The notes under the pieces were generated by a model. It was given only the letters and a program-made list of their open reading frames with translations. It did not search any database and was not told the DNA's origin. From positions 1-52,407 of the forward strand of contig JADLDF010000270.1 of the NCBI GenBank assembly GCA_020846815.1: a stretch of 52,407 nt of DNA, in the 5' to 3' direction. Below, piece by piece: positions 1 through 5,720 of the stretch. A program made the translations under genes and the position numbers. Source of the stretch: Gammaproteobacteria bacterium (lineage in GTDB: Bacteria > Pseudomonadota > Gammaproteobacteria > Steroidobacterales > Steroidobacteraceae). Within the stretch, counting starts at the first letter, position 1; each line of letters starts with the position of its first letter.

Positions 1-127
1 AGTTGAATCGCAGGGGTTTAGCGCACGCTTTTGACCGCCCAAGAGTCGAATCGCGCGTTGATTCCGCTCGTTTCCGGACGGCCTGTCACGCCGAAGGTCG
101 CGGGTTCGAGCCCCGTCGCTCCCGCCA
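1..127. repeat. Left copy of 127-bp terminal direct repeat
   Basis: Positions 1-127 are identical to 52281-52407. A length of exactly 127 equals a common maximum k-mer of de Bruijn assemblers, and recombination arm sites continue across the joined ends. I read it as the overlap of a circular contig rather than a packaged terminal repeat. A linear genome with true terminal repeats would normally assemble with the repeat collapsed into one copy. Confidence 0.9.
79..127 (+). other. attP: attP core: 3' half of a tRNA-Asp gene
   Basis: The segment reads as the 3' part of tRNA-Asp. It has anticodon loop CTGTCAC (anticodon GTC) flanked by CGGC/GCCG, T-arm GCGGG-TTCGAGC-CCCGT, acceptor strand CGCTCCC, discriminator G and CCA. 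No matching 5' half (it would start GGGAGCG) lies upstream, on either side of the circular join. Tyrosine integrases often use such tRNA 3' ends, because recombination then restores a whole tRNA in the host. The integrase gene begins about 260 bp away. The core probably starts at 79, where pairing with the missing half fails at position 27 of the tRNA. Confidence 0.85.
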
Positions 128-161
128 TTCTTTTCAATCACTTGCGCCTCCATTGGCGGCT

Positions 162-195
162 GCGATTCAACTCGCGTCCGCATTGCGATTCAACT
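162..195 (+). promoter_or_regulatory. Two integrase arm-type sites, right arm
   Basis: GCGATTCAACT occurs at 162-172 and again at 185-195, in direct orientation and 23 bp apart, just past the tRNA core. The same 11-mer occurs twice on the other side of the core. Repeated short sites flanking a core are the usual arm-type integrase (or excisionase) binding sites. The function is inferred; the repeats are seen directly. The site at 185-195 overlaps the end of the neighbouring small gene. Confidence 0.65.
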
Positions 196-393
196 TTTGG
201 CCCTGCTGCGTTCCCGCTCCGCCGCCTCGAGCGCGACCCGGGCATCCTCGATCACGTCGCGATAGAGTTTCCCGTCGCCGAGGAGCTTCAGCAAATCGAG
301 GACGTTCGTGATCGCCGATATGCCGCGGCGGCCGCCACGGGCATTCGCGATCGCTGCCGCAGCCGCTTCGACCTCCTCACGCGAGACCGTCAT
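190..393 (-). CDS. Small unknown protein next to integrase
   Basis: A 67-aa, largely helical protein without a motif I recognise. Its start overlaps the integrase stop by 4 bp (ATGA), so it looks translationally coupled as the last gene of the leftward operon. Its stop codon falls at the edge of an arm-type site of attP, so the gene directly abuts the attachment region. Function unknown; an integration accessory role is only suggested by position. Confidence 0.6.
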   Translation of the reverse strand: MTVSREEVEAAAAAIANARGGRRGISAITNVLDLLKLLGDGKLYRDVIEDARVALEAAERERSRAKS

Positions 394-1631
394 TTGCCGT
401 CCCTCCCGCCGCCGCTGGTGCCGCGCAGGCGCGCTCGCCCTCGGGTGCGGGCGACGTCCGCCAGGCGCACCAGCGCCGCGTTGTGGGGCAGATAGGTGGC
501 CTGCAGCGCGCGGCTCTGGTCGATGGTGTTCGCCATCTTCCCGGCGAGCGCCGCGTCGTGCACCTCGCCCGCGGTCGCCTCGATCGCGCCCGAGCGGCGG
601 AAGTCCATGACGGTGCGCGTGTCCCCCGGAAACTCGATCGAGCGCACCTCGCGAAAATCATCGCCCAGCGTGTCGGCGGTGTATGGCACCGGCGGCCGCG
701 GCCGGCCGCCGCGCGGGCCCGGCTTGCCGCCGCGCGTCATGAAAATCGGCGCCGACGGGATCAGGTCCTTCGGCAGCTTCGCCATGTACGCGTCGAGCAG
801 CCGTTGCGTGCGCTTGCCCAGCGTGCCGATCGCGGCCTTGCCGGTCTTGGCGCGCGCGACGTCGAAGAGCGGACCGTGCGCATCGCCGCGCAGCTGCGCC
901 TTGGTGAGCGTGCGTACGTCGACGGGCGACAGCATCGTGTCCCACGCGACCGCGAGAGCCGCGGCGAGGCCGTGATAGCCCATGCGCCAGGCGCGCTTGA
1001 CCAGACGCACGGCCTCTCCCTCGACCCAATAGGCCTGGCGCGGCTTCGGCGTCTTGCGGCGGATGCCGAGCGAGGGATCGCCCTCGCCGCGGCAGTAGGG
1101 CTCGCCCTCGTGCTTCAGCTTGCCGACCACCTTCCACATCGCGCGCCAGATCTTCATCGCGCGGTGCGCCTCACGCACGCCGATGGTGTCGAGCAGCGCG
1201 GCGTACCACTGATCGAGATCCTCGAGCGAGACCGTCGCCGGCGCAACGTCCCCGAACACCGGATCGATGCAGTCCCAGCCGCGCCACCAATCCTCCTTGG
1301 TGCGCGGCTTCTTGCCGTCGATCCAGGTGTTGAGCTTGCGGAAGCGGCCGAAGGCCTCGCCGAGGCTGCCCGGCGGATAGACCCGCGTCGCGTACTTCGC
1401 CGGCATGTCGGGCTCGCCGGCCTCGGCGCTGCGCTCGCCGCGGCGGTGCGCATCCCAGCGCTTGTTCCAGCGCTCGGCGATCGCCCAGGCCTGCGGGCCG
1501 TCCTCGCCGCACGCGACGACGGAGAAGCCGGCGCGCTTCATCGGCTTCGTCGGCACCCAGTAGCCCCAACGGGCGCGGGAGCCAGGCCAAGCTTTGCGGG
1601 TGACGTAGTAGCGGATCTTCACGTTACCCAC
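390..1631 (-). CDS. int: Tyrosine recombinase / phage integrase
   Basis: Site-specific recombinase that should join attP to the host tRNA-Asp gene. The C-terminal half has the tyrosine-recombinase layout: a first arginine in LSPVDVRTL, a lysine region around ARAKTGK, a box VMDFRRSGAIEA in place of the usual HxLRHT, and the likely nucleophile in ATYLP near the C-terminus. The histidine of the HxxR box is not evident. The N-terminal half resembles SAM-like core-binding and arm-binding regions. I chose the GTG at 1631, which overlaps the end of the upstream excisionase-like gene by 8 bp. An ATG at 1667 would add 12 residues. About 413 aa, normal for the family. It sits directly beside attP. Confidence 0.9.
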   Translation of the reverse strand: MGNVKIRYYVTRKAWPGSRARWGYWVPTKPMKRAGFSVVACGEDGPQAWAIAERWNKRWDAHRRGERSAEAGEPDMPAKYATRVYPPGSLGEAFGRFRKLNTWIDGKKPRTKEDWWRGWDCIDPVFGDVAPATVSLEDLDQWYAALLDTIGVREAHRAMKIWRAMWKVVGKLKHEGEPYCRGEGDPSLGIRRKTPKPRQAYWVEGEAVRLVKRAWRMGYHGLAAALAVAWDTMLSPVDVRTLTKAQLRGDAHGPLFDVARAKTGKAAIGTLGKRTQRLLDAYMAKLPKDLIPSAPIFMTRGGKPGPRGGRPRPPVPYTADTLGDDFREVRSIEFPGDTRTVMDFRRSGAIEATAGEVHDAALAGKMANTIDQSRALQATYLPHNAALVRLADVARTRGRARLRGTSGGGRDGK

Positions 1632-1911
1632 CGCGCAGCCTCGCGACTCTGTCGGCGACGACGTCACGAGCGTCGCGCGCGGCAGAATGCGCGGTCAAGG
1701 TACGCGGGAACAGCTGGGGATAACGGTTGCGGCGCCACTGGTCGATGGCGTCGAGATCGTAGTTGCCGGTGCTCTCGTCGGCGCGCGGAAAGCCGCGCTC
1801 GACGAGCTTGGGGAGCGCCTCGAGGAACTGCTCGAGGGCAAGGCCGAGCCGACGCGCAGCGACCGCCGGCGGCACGTCGCCGCCTGGTGGAAGCTTGAAG
1901 CGCATCGACAT
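1624..1911 (-). CDS. Excisionase-like winged-helix protein
   Basis: A 95-aa protein with an N-terminal segment (PPAVAARRLGLALEQFLEAL) that reads as a MerR/excisionase-type helix-turn-helix, followed by a wing-like stretch (STGNYDLDAIDQWRR). Proteins of this form often lie immediately upstream of integrases in alphaproteobacterial prophages and act as directionality factors. Position and size support that role here. Its stop overlaps the integrase start, so the two would be made together. Confidence 0.65.
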   Translation of the reverse strand: MSMRFKLPPGGDVPPAVAARRLGLALEQFLEALPKLVERGFPRADESTGNYDLDAIDQWRRNRYPQLFPRTLTAHSAARDARDVVADRVARLRGG

Positions 1912-1920
1912 GATGGCCTC

Positions 1921-2175
1921 TCAGTCTCCGTACTCGCCGAGCCAGCGCTGCAGCGCGCCGAGCAACTGATTGTGGGCCTCGGTCGCGATCGTCTCGGCGT
2001 CGATCTCGAGCACGAGCCGCGCGGCATCGGCGAGCCGCAACGCGACCTCCTCCACCAGCACAACGTCGTCCTCGCGGATGCAACGCAGCAGCTCGGCGGC
2101 CGCTTCGGATGCCTGCGACGCAGCGGCCAGCGACCGGTGCCAGGGCCTCAGCTCCTCGGGCAGCTGCTCATCCAC
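1921..2175 (-). CDS. Small unknown helical protein
   Basis: An 84-aa acidic, alanine- and leucine-rich protein predicted to be mostly helical, with no recognisable motif. It lies in the leftward early operon, 9 bp upstream of the excisionase-like gene, and its start overlaps the end of the next upstream gene by 8 bp. Function unknown. Confidence 0.55.
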   Translation of the reverse strand: MDEQLPEELRPWHRSLAAASQASEAAAELLRCIREDDVVLVEEVALRLADAARLVLEIDAETIATEAHNQLLGALQRWLGEYGD

Positions 2176-2416
2176 GGCGCAGCTCCTCGCGGCCCTTCAC
2201 CGTGATGCTCGGCGGACCTCGCCGCGCGCGAAAAAAGATCAGGCCGCGGGTGGCGAGCGCCCGCAGTGCCGGCATCGCACGCACCGACACCGGGTGGCGA
2301 TCGGCGACGAGGGCGAGCACATCGCGCTGGACACGCGAGAGCGGCCGCGGCCAGGCTGCAGCGCGAGCGTTGATCGCATCGCGCTGCGCCTGCGTGCGTG
2401 TGCGCAGCGCGCTCAT
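2168..2416 (-). CDS. Small winged-helix-like protein
   Basis: An 82-aa basic protein. The middle part (LSRVQRDVLALVADRHPVSVRAMPALRALATRGLIFF) looks like a winged helix-turn-helix with a beta wing following, ending ITVKGREEL, a form common in small phage transcription factors. DNA binding is inferred from this pattern only. The start shares ATGA with the stop of the small upstream gene. Confidence 0.55.
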   Translation of the reverse strand: MSALRTRTQAQRDAINARAAAWPRPLSRVQRDVLALVADRHPVSVRAMPALRALATRGLIFFRARRGPPSITVKGREELRRG

Positions 2417-2526
2417 GCGACCATCCCGAGGCGGCGCATCACATCGTCCGCCGCCGACGGAGCAGGGGTGTCAGGCTTGCCCCGGCTGCCGCCGGCGCGC
2501 GCCGGAGAGAGCAGAAATTCAACCAT
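2413..2526 (-). CDS. Very small unknown protein
   Basis: A 37-aa reading frame beginning MVEFLLSPARAGG and ending VMRRLGMVA. It fills exactly the gap between two neighbours: the start overlaps the upstream stop by 8 bp and the stop overlaps the downstream start as ATGA. This perfect packing is the main reason to call it a gene. No function can be suggested. Confidence 0.45.
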   Translation of the reverse strand: MVEFLLSPARAGGSRGKPDTPAPSAADDVMRRLGMVA

Positions 2527-2782
2527 CGCCGCCGACCTCCCGCTGCAGCGCGTCGACCAGGTTCTGATCGATGGCCTCATCGAACCAGGTGCGAACCCGA
2601 GCGCGGTCCTTACCGGTGCCGGCGATCACGTGGGCGGCGATCGCGGCCAATGCGTTGAGCGCTTCGTGCACGCCGTTCCCCTCGCCGCGCTGCAGGCTCC
2701 AGGCGAGATGCGCGGTGACGCATCGCCCGAGCGCGACGCCGAGCTCTTCGACGATGGTTCGATTAAGCGCGCTCTCGCTCAT
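2519..2782 (-). CDS. Unknown early protein
   Basis: An 87-aa protein starting MSESALNRTIVEELG. I chose this ATG because it overlaps the upstream stop as ATGA; a start 45 bp further upstream also exists in frame. The sequence is helical, with no motif I can name. It belongs to the leftward overlapped operon. Confidence 0.5.
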   Translation of the reverse strand: MSESALNRTIVEELGVALGRCVTAHLAWSLQRGEGNGVHEALNALAAIAAHVIAGTGKDRARVRTWFDEAIDQNLVDALQREVGGDG

Positions 2783-2982
2783 GACAATCGCACCGTCGGG
2801 GCTGGCGACAGCTGCCCTTCGCTGCAATCAGCGACGCCGGCGGCATGGCCGAGCGAGTAGGCGAGCAGATCGAGATGATCCGGGCAGCGCCAGCAGAGGC
2901 CGGCGCGGGCATGGTCGTAGCCCTGCTGCCAGGCCATGCGGTCGGGCGCGATCGCGCCCGCAATTGCCTGTGCCATCGTCAT
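2779..2982 (-). CDS. Small cysteine-containing unknown protein
   Basis: A 67-aa protein with a CWRCPDH segment around residue 30, preceded by WQQGYDHARAG. A short pattern of this type (xxGYxxAxxG...CxxC) appears in small phage proteins of unknown role. Only one CxxC pair is visible, so a full zinc site is uncertain. Its start overlaps the end of the next upstream gene. Confidence 0.5.
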   Translation of the reverse strand: MTMAQAIAGAIAPDRMAWQQGYDHARAGLCWRCPDHLDLLAYSLGHAAGVADCSEGQLSPAPTVRLS

Positions 2983-3179
2983 TGGACACCTCCGAGGCCG
3001 AGCGCGACGGCGATGAGCGAGGCGATCAGCACGGCCGCGATCGCGGTGAGCTGCTCGCTGCCCAGCGCCGCCAGATACGGGATGCGGGTACGAATGGAGC
3101 GGGGGGCACGGGCTTGCACCGGCACCTCCGGGTGGGAGACCCGGCGCTCTCGCAATTGAGCTACCCCCGCGAAGATCAT
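2979..3179 (-). CDS. Small membrane protein whose 5' end contains a tRNA-like sequence
   Basis: A 66-aa frame starting MIFAGVAQLRERR at an ATG that overlaps the upstream stop (ATGA). The last 25 residues form one clear membrane segment (LTAIAAVLIASLIAVALG). The first 28 codons coincide with a tRNA-like sequence (3095-3170), so that part of the protein may be incidental. No alternative ATG lies after the tRNA-like stretch. The hydrophobic C-terminus argues that the frame is truly coding. Confidence 0.45.
   Translation of the reverse strand: MIFAGVAQLRERRVSHPEVPVQARAPRSIRTRIPYLAALGSEQLTAIAAVLIASLIAVALGLGGVQ
3095..3170 (-). tRNA. Degenerate tRNA-Gly-like sequence
   Basis: On the minus strand exactly 76 nt fold as a tRNA. 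Acceptor GCGGGGG pairs with CCCCCGC, followed by discriminator T and an encoded CCA. The D-stem is GCTC/GAGC and the anticodon stem CCGGG/CCCGG with loop TCTCCCA. The acceptor bases, U73 and TCC at positions 34-36 fit glycine. Odd points are C instead of U at position 33, a D-loop lacking the GG pair, and a T-arm (loop TGCAAGC) with only about three clean pairs and one extra base. It could be a decayed phage tRNA, an old attachment-site remnant or a tRNA mimic. Confidence 0.45.
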
Positions 3180-3454
3180 CGCGCGACCTCGTCGTAGTCC
3201 TCGCTGCGCGGCCACTGCACCGCGCGCAGCCGCTCGCTGATGGTCGAGAGCCGCACGGCGGCGTCGGAGCACACGGCCTGCACCATCAGCGGATTGGTGT
3301 AGACGCCGAGCGCGTTGCGCGGCGCCGGGAAATGCGTCGCGAGCTGCTCCATCACGGCGGCGATCGCGGCGGTGGCCTGCTCGGTCGCAGTGGCGGCCGC
3401 AGTGACTTTGTTCTCCGGCGCGTGACCGGCGCGGGTATGCAGAACGTCGCTCAT
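3176..3454 (-). CDS. Unknown early protein
   Basis: A 92-aa protein starting MSDVLHTRAGHAPENK, chosen because its ATG overlaps the upstream stop as ATGA. It has an alanine-rich helix (TEQATAAIAAVMEQLATHF) and a second helix toward the C-terminus. No family recognised. It belongs to the leftward operon. Confidence 0.55.
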   Translation of the reverse strand: MSDVLHTRAGHAPENKVTAAATATEQATAAIAAVMEQLATHFPAPRNALGVYTNPLMVQAVCSDAAVRLSTISERLRAVQWPRSEDYDEVAR

Positions 3455-3888
3455 GCTGCTGCTCCGCTGGTGGTGGTCGTCTCGGTGGGGGCCGGCGCGC
3501 GCAGTCGCTCGACGTAGTCGAGCCAGCGATCGGTGCCTTCGTCCCCAGCCTCCCACGCCTGCAGCGCGGCCGTGCTCAGGGGATCGGGCTTGAGCGCGAG
3601 CGAACGCTTGATGCGCCCAATGCGCATTCGTACGAAGGCGAGATGCCAGTTGCCCGGCAGCTCGGTCGCCAGAAGCGCGTCGAGGTGATGGCGGATGACG
3701 CCGCGCTCGATGTGCGTTCTGCGAAGCTTGATGCAGATCAGATCGATCCGCTCGCTGGCGCGATCGATGTCCTTTCGCACTACGGGGTTACAGCGCTCCT
3801 CCATCGCGTTGAGGTCCGCGCGCGCCCGCGTGCAATCCATGACCGCGTCGACACGATCGGCAACCTTGACGTTGCTGCCGCCACTCAT
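3451..3888 (-). CDS. Unknown helical protein
   Basis: A 145-aa protein starting MSGGSNVKVADRVDAV; the ATG overlaps the stop of the HNH gene as ATGA. It looks almost wholly helical with regular charged repeats (RKDIDRASERIDLICIKLRR), possibly a coiled coil, and ends in a threonine-rich tail. No catalytic motif is visible. Function unknown. Confidence 0.55.
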   Translation of the reverse strand: MSGGSNVKVADRVDAVMDCTRARADLNAMEERCNPVVRKDIDRASERIDLICIKLRRTHIERGVIRHHLDALLATELPGNWHLAFVRMRIGRIKRSLALKPDPLSTAALQAWEAGDEGTDRWLDYVERLRAPAPTETTTTSGAAA

Positions 3889-4328
3889 GGCGCGCCTCCG
3901 TCCTCGAGCGGCACGATCGCGCGCGCGGCCCGCATGCGTGCGAGCTTCTGCGCGAGCGTGAGCCGCCGCTGCAGGCCGTGGTGGAAGGTCTTGCTCTCGC
4001 GCGAGCGTCGGCCGGCCCGCATCGGGTGGCGGCCGAGACCGGGGCCGTCGGCGCCGGTGTGACGGGCGCGCACCCGATCCGACTTGGCGCGCACCGGCAC
4101 CACCACTTGCGCGCCGTGCTCGCGGTTGCACCGGCGATGCGCGACGCCGACACGTTCGCCGCCGAAGCACTTCGGCTTCGCGGGGTCGTGGCTCTCGTCC
4201 CAGGCGTCGCCGGTGATGACGGGCAGGCCGCATAGATTGCAGATCGGCTGATAGCCGTGGCCGGCCAAGTAGGCGTTCATCGCCTCGCGCTGCCAGAGCG
4301 CCTGGCGCTTCGTGGGGGAGAGGCCCAT
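3885..4328 (-). CDS. HNH endonuclease-family protein
   Basis: A 147-aa protein with a CNLCG knuckle near residue 30, a following histidine region (DESHDPAKPKCFGG) and AHRRCNREHG, which together form an HNH (beta-beta-alpha metal) nuclease core. A basic C-terminal tail follows. I chose the ATG at 4328, preceded by GGGAGG at 5-nt spacing; a GTG two codons earlier is possible. The stop of the zinc-ribbon gene overlaps this start. HNH proteins near early genes may nick or cut DNA. Here no terminase-associated HNH context exists, so its exact job is open. Confidence 0.7.
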   Translation of the reverse strand: MGLSPTKRQALWQREAMNAYLAGHGYQPICNLCGLPVITGDAWDESHDPAKPKCFGGERVGVAHRRCNREHGAQVVVPVRAKSDRVRARHTGADGPGLGRHPMRAGRRSRESKTFHHGLQRRLTLAQKLARMRAARAIVPLEDGGAP

Positions 4329-4513
4329 CACCACCTCCCGCGCGCGTGCGGCTCGATCGCGTCGAGCACGGCATCGATCTCGGCTGCCGTCGGGTCGGGG
4401 TACAGCTCGAGCACGGCGCCGCAGTCGTCGCAGACCGGCTCCGTGCCCGCCGGCGAGGGCTCGCCGACGAACTCGGTCACGAAATCACAGTGCGGGCAGA
4501 CATAGATGGCCAT
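4328..4513 (-). CDS. Small zinc-ribbon protein
   Basis: A 61-aa protein with CPHC at residues 6-9 and CDDC at 28-31, spaced as in a rubredoxin-type zinc ribbon, followed by an acidic helix. It is the first gene of the leftward early operon, with GGGAG 7 nt before the ATG and the operator-covered promoter about 30 bp upstream. The role is unknown; small phage zinc ribbons often bind host proteins or nucleic acid. Confidence 0.65.
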   Translation of the reverse strand: MAIYVCPHCDFVTEFVGEPSPAGTEPVCDDCGAVLELYPDPTAAEIDAVLDAIEPHARGRW

Positions 4514-4543
4514 GACGCGCTCCCATCGCGATGAGTCGGGAGC

Positions 4544-4572
4544 ATGTTACGGCTAGCGTAACCATCGGTCAA
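4544..4572 (-). promoter_or_regulatory. Leftward early promoter
   Basis: On the minus strand TTGACC (4572-4567) and TAACAT (4549-4544) are separated by exactly 17 bp. An operator (4546-4562) covers the spacer and the -10 box, and a second lies just upstream of the -35. The start point would fall about 30 bp before the zinc-ribbon gene. It probably drives the int operon and is shut by the repressor. Confidence 0.65.
4546..4562. promoter_or_regulatory. Operator 1 (left promoter)
   Basis: GTTACG-GCTAG-CGTAAC is a perfect 6-bp dyad with a 5-bp centre. It overlaps the -10 box of the leftward promoter. The same 17-bp pattern recurs at 4580, 5360 and 5420, all inside the switch region, which marks it as the repressor and/or Cro binding site. 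Confidence 0.75.
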
Positions 4573-4579
4573 TTGAAAA

Positions 4580-4596
4580 GTTACGACGGGCGCAAC
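4580..4596. promoter_or_regulatory. Operator 2 (left promoter)
   Basis: GTTACG-ACGGG-CGCAAC is a 17-bp dyad with one mismatch to operator 1, 34 bp away from it. It lies just upstream of the -35 of the leftward promoter. The spacing of about three helical turns suits cooperative binding on one face. Confidence 0.65.
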
Positions 4597-4602
4597 ATCA
4601 CA

Positions 4603-4767
4603 TCATGTCGCCACTAACAAAATCGCAAAGACGAGAGCTCCGGCCACCATGCCTGCAATCGCTTCGCCGGTATAGGTTAGCAGAATCGCGGGGAGGGCGG
4701 CGAGCAGCGCCGCCGCGATTACTCTGTCCGGCCATCGTCTTGGAAGCCGGGGGGATCGCAAGCGCAA
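4603..4767 (-). CDS. Putative small two-span membrane protein
   Basis: A 54-aa frame that opens with TTG directly after the stop of the upstream membrane gene (AGAGG just before it). It has two strongly hydrophobic stretches, VIAAALLAALPAILLTY and IAGMVAGALVFAILLVA. The hydrophobicity is coherent and unlike the shadow frames. It would be the third gene of the repressor operon and therefore made in the lysogen. The start is uncertain; an internal ATG would give a much shorter protein. Confidence 0.4.
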   Translation of the reverse strand: MRLRSPRLPRRWPDRVIAAALLAALPAILLTYTGEAIAGMVAGALVFAILLVAT

Positions 4768-4770
4768 CCT

Positions 4771-5076
4771 CTAGCCGCGGGCTCGTTGCCGCCACTTAAT
4801 GATGGCGAATGAGAGCAACCAGATCTGCAGGATTGCTGCTGTGGCGGAGGTGAACCAGGGAAAGGAGCGATTTCGCCCAGACAGCCCGTCGACATACACC
4901 ACTAAGCCGGCCTTCGCGCCGGTCAGGAAGGCCGCGGCGCCGAGCAAGAGCGCCCAGCGATTTCCCGGATCGCGAACGCTTGTTACCGCGAATGCTGCCA
5001 TCGCGGCAAAAACGAGCGTGAGGGGATCGAGCATGTTGATTCCCACGGCGATCAGGAATGAGAGCGCTTCAACCAT
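4771..5076 (-). CDS. Membrane protein in the repressor operon
   Basis: A 101-aa protein with three or four hydrophobic segments (LSFLIAVGINMLDPLTLVFAA, WALLLGAAAFLTGAK, ATAAILQIWLLSFAII). The ATG at 5076 overlaps the repressor stop as TGATG, so it should be co-expressed with the repressor in lysogens. Lysogen-expressed small membrane proteins of phages often block superinfection or DNA entry. That role is inferred from position only. Confidence 0.6.
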   Translation of the reverse strand: MVEALSFLIAVGINMLDPLTLVFAAMAAFAVTSVRDPGNRWALLLGAAAFLTGAKAGLVVYVDGLSGRNRSFPWFTSATAAILQIWLLSFAIIKWRQRARG

Positions 5077-5351
5077 CAGCCTCTCGCCATTCGCTCTCGG
5101 GCGATGGGCTCGCGGTCCGCGTCGTTCGGTGCGCGACTTAGAAGGGCGCCGGGATGTGTGCCCAGGGCGTCGGCGCAAGCCTCGAGGAAGTCTTGCGTGT
5201 AGCTCTGTTTGCCCGTCTCGATTCGTGAGATTGACGCCTTGGTGGTGCCGAGCATGTCGGCGAGCTCCTGCTGAGTGAGATCGCGGAATTCGCGCCACTC
5301 GCGGATGAAGTGCCGTCGTCGGCGAACGTTTGTCCCTATTCTCAAAGACAT
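5076..5351 (-). CDS. XRE-family repressor (CI-like)
   Basis: A 91-aa DNA-binding protein whose centre is a typical helix-turn-helix (TQQELADMLGTTKASISRIE, about residues 26-45). It is transcribed leftward, divergent from the Cro-like gene, across a 94-bp region with two operators. It lacks the S24/LexA-type peptidase domain of lambda CI, so RecA-stimulated self-cleavage is not expected and induction must work differently. No ribosome-binding site precedes the ATG. A weak -10-like TAACCT lies at a distance that would make the transcript leaderless. Confidence 0.8.
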   Translation of the reverse strand: MSLRIGTNVRRRRHFIREWREFRDLTQQELADMLGTTKASISRIETGKQSYTQDFLEACADALGTHPGALLSRAPNDADREPIARERMARG

Positions 5352-5359
5352 GACAGGAG

Positions 5360-5376
5360 GTTACCCACCATGCAAC
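5360..5376. promoter_or_regulatory. Operator 3 (next to repressor gene)
   Basis: GTTACC-CACCA-TGCAAC keeps the GTTAC-N7-GCAAC frame with diverged inner bases. It ends 9 bp upstream of the repressor start, so binding here would allow autoregulation of the repressor. Confidence 0.5.
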
Positions 5377-5403
5377 CGCCCGTCGTCAGCGCACGCCGCA
5401 ATC

Positions 5404-5419
5404 TGTCCTTGACAGGACA
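5404..5419. promoter_or_regulatory. Second dyad at the rightward promoter
   Basis: TGTCCT-TGAC-AGGACA is a perfect 6-bp inverted repeat that overlaps the -35 box of the rightward promoter and abuts operator 4. It differs from the GTTAC dyads, so it may bind a second regulator such as the Cro-like protein. The motif TGACAGGA also occurs at 5351-5358. Confidence 0.45.
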
Positions 5420-5438
5420 GTTACGGTGGACGTAACCA
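5409..5438 (+). promoter_or_regulatory. Rightward early promoter
   Basis: TTGACA at 5409-5414 and TAACCA at 5433-5438 are 18 bp apart. Operator 4 covers the spacer and -10 box, the same arrangement as at the leftward promoter. Transcription would start at about 5445-5446, which is the A of the Cro-like gene's ATG. Confidence 0.6.
5420..5436. promoter_or_regulatory. Operator 4 (right promoter)
   Basis: GTTACG-GTGGA-CGTAAC is a perfect 6-bp dyad, identical in its arms to operator 1 and placed over the -10 region of the rightward promoter. Confidence 0.75.
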
Positions 5439-5445
5439 TGCGGGC

Positions 5446-5703
5446 ATGGATGCCTCAGTGCACCCTGTCCGCGCCTTTCGCCTGCGCCAGAACCCGCCCC
5501 TTGCACAGGAGGTTCTGGCGCGACGCATTGGCATCACGAAACCCAACCTTTCGCGGATCGAGACGGGACAGCAGCGCATCAGCGAAAATCTGCTGCCAAG
5601 GATCTGCGCCGAGACTGGCATCCCGGCAGCAACCCTTCGTCCCGATCTTGCGAAACTCTTCAATGCTGCTCCATCGCGACGGCGTCGCGCTCGGGCGGCA
5701 TAG
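5446..5703 (+). CDS. Cro-like XRE regulator
   Basis: An 85-aa protein with a helix-turn-helix (LAQEVLARRIGITKPNLSRI, about residues 19-38) and a basic C-terminal tail. It faces the repressor gene and lies directly downstream of a TTGACA promoter, which is the Cro position of lambdoid switches. There is no Shine-Dalgarno sequence, and the predicted transcription start coincides with the ATG, so it is probably translated from a leaderless mRNA. Confidence 0.75.
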   Translation: MDASVHPVRAFRLRQNPPLAQEVLARRIGITKPNLSRIETGQQRISENLLPRICAETGIPAATLRPDLAKLFNAAPSRRRRARAA

Positions 5704-5720
5704 GCCCGAGGTGATGCGTG

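Noticed and set aside
1..127. T7-type packaged terminal repeats
   Set aside because: The repeat equals a common assembler k-mer length, holds the attachment core, and the arm sites run across the joined ends. A true terminal repeat would usually be collapsed in assembly.
31..495. Plus-strand frame across the attP region
   Set aside because: It reads through the tRNA-Asp core and attachment arms and then opposite the integrase. This is a common false gene call at tRNA sites.
483..1898. Long open frame opposite the integrase
   Set aside because: It is a shadow frame of a GC-rich coding strand: arginine/alanine-rich with no motif, while the integrase on the other strand is clear. The same applies to the long frames opposite the capsid, tail and ejection genes.
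4605..4799. Plus-strand 64-aa frame
   Set aside because: It has no ribosome-binding site and no recognisable pattern. The opposite strand gives a coherent two-span hydrophobic protein.
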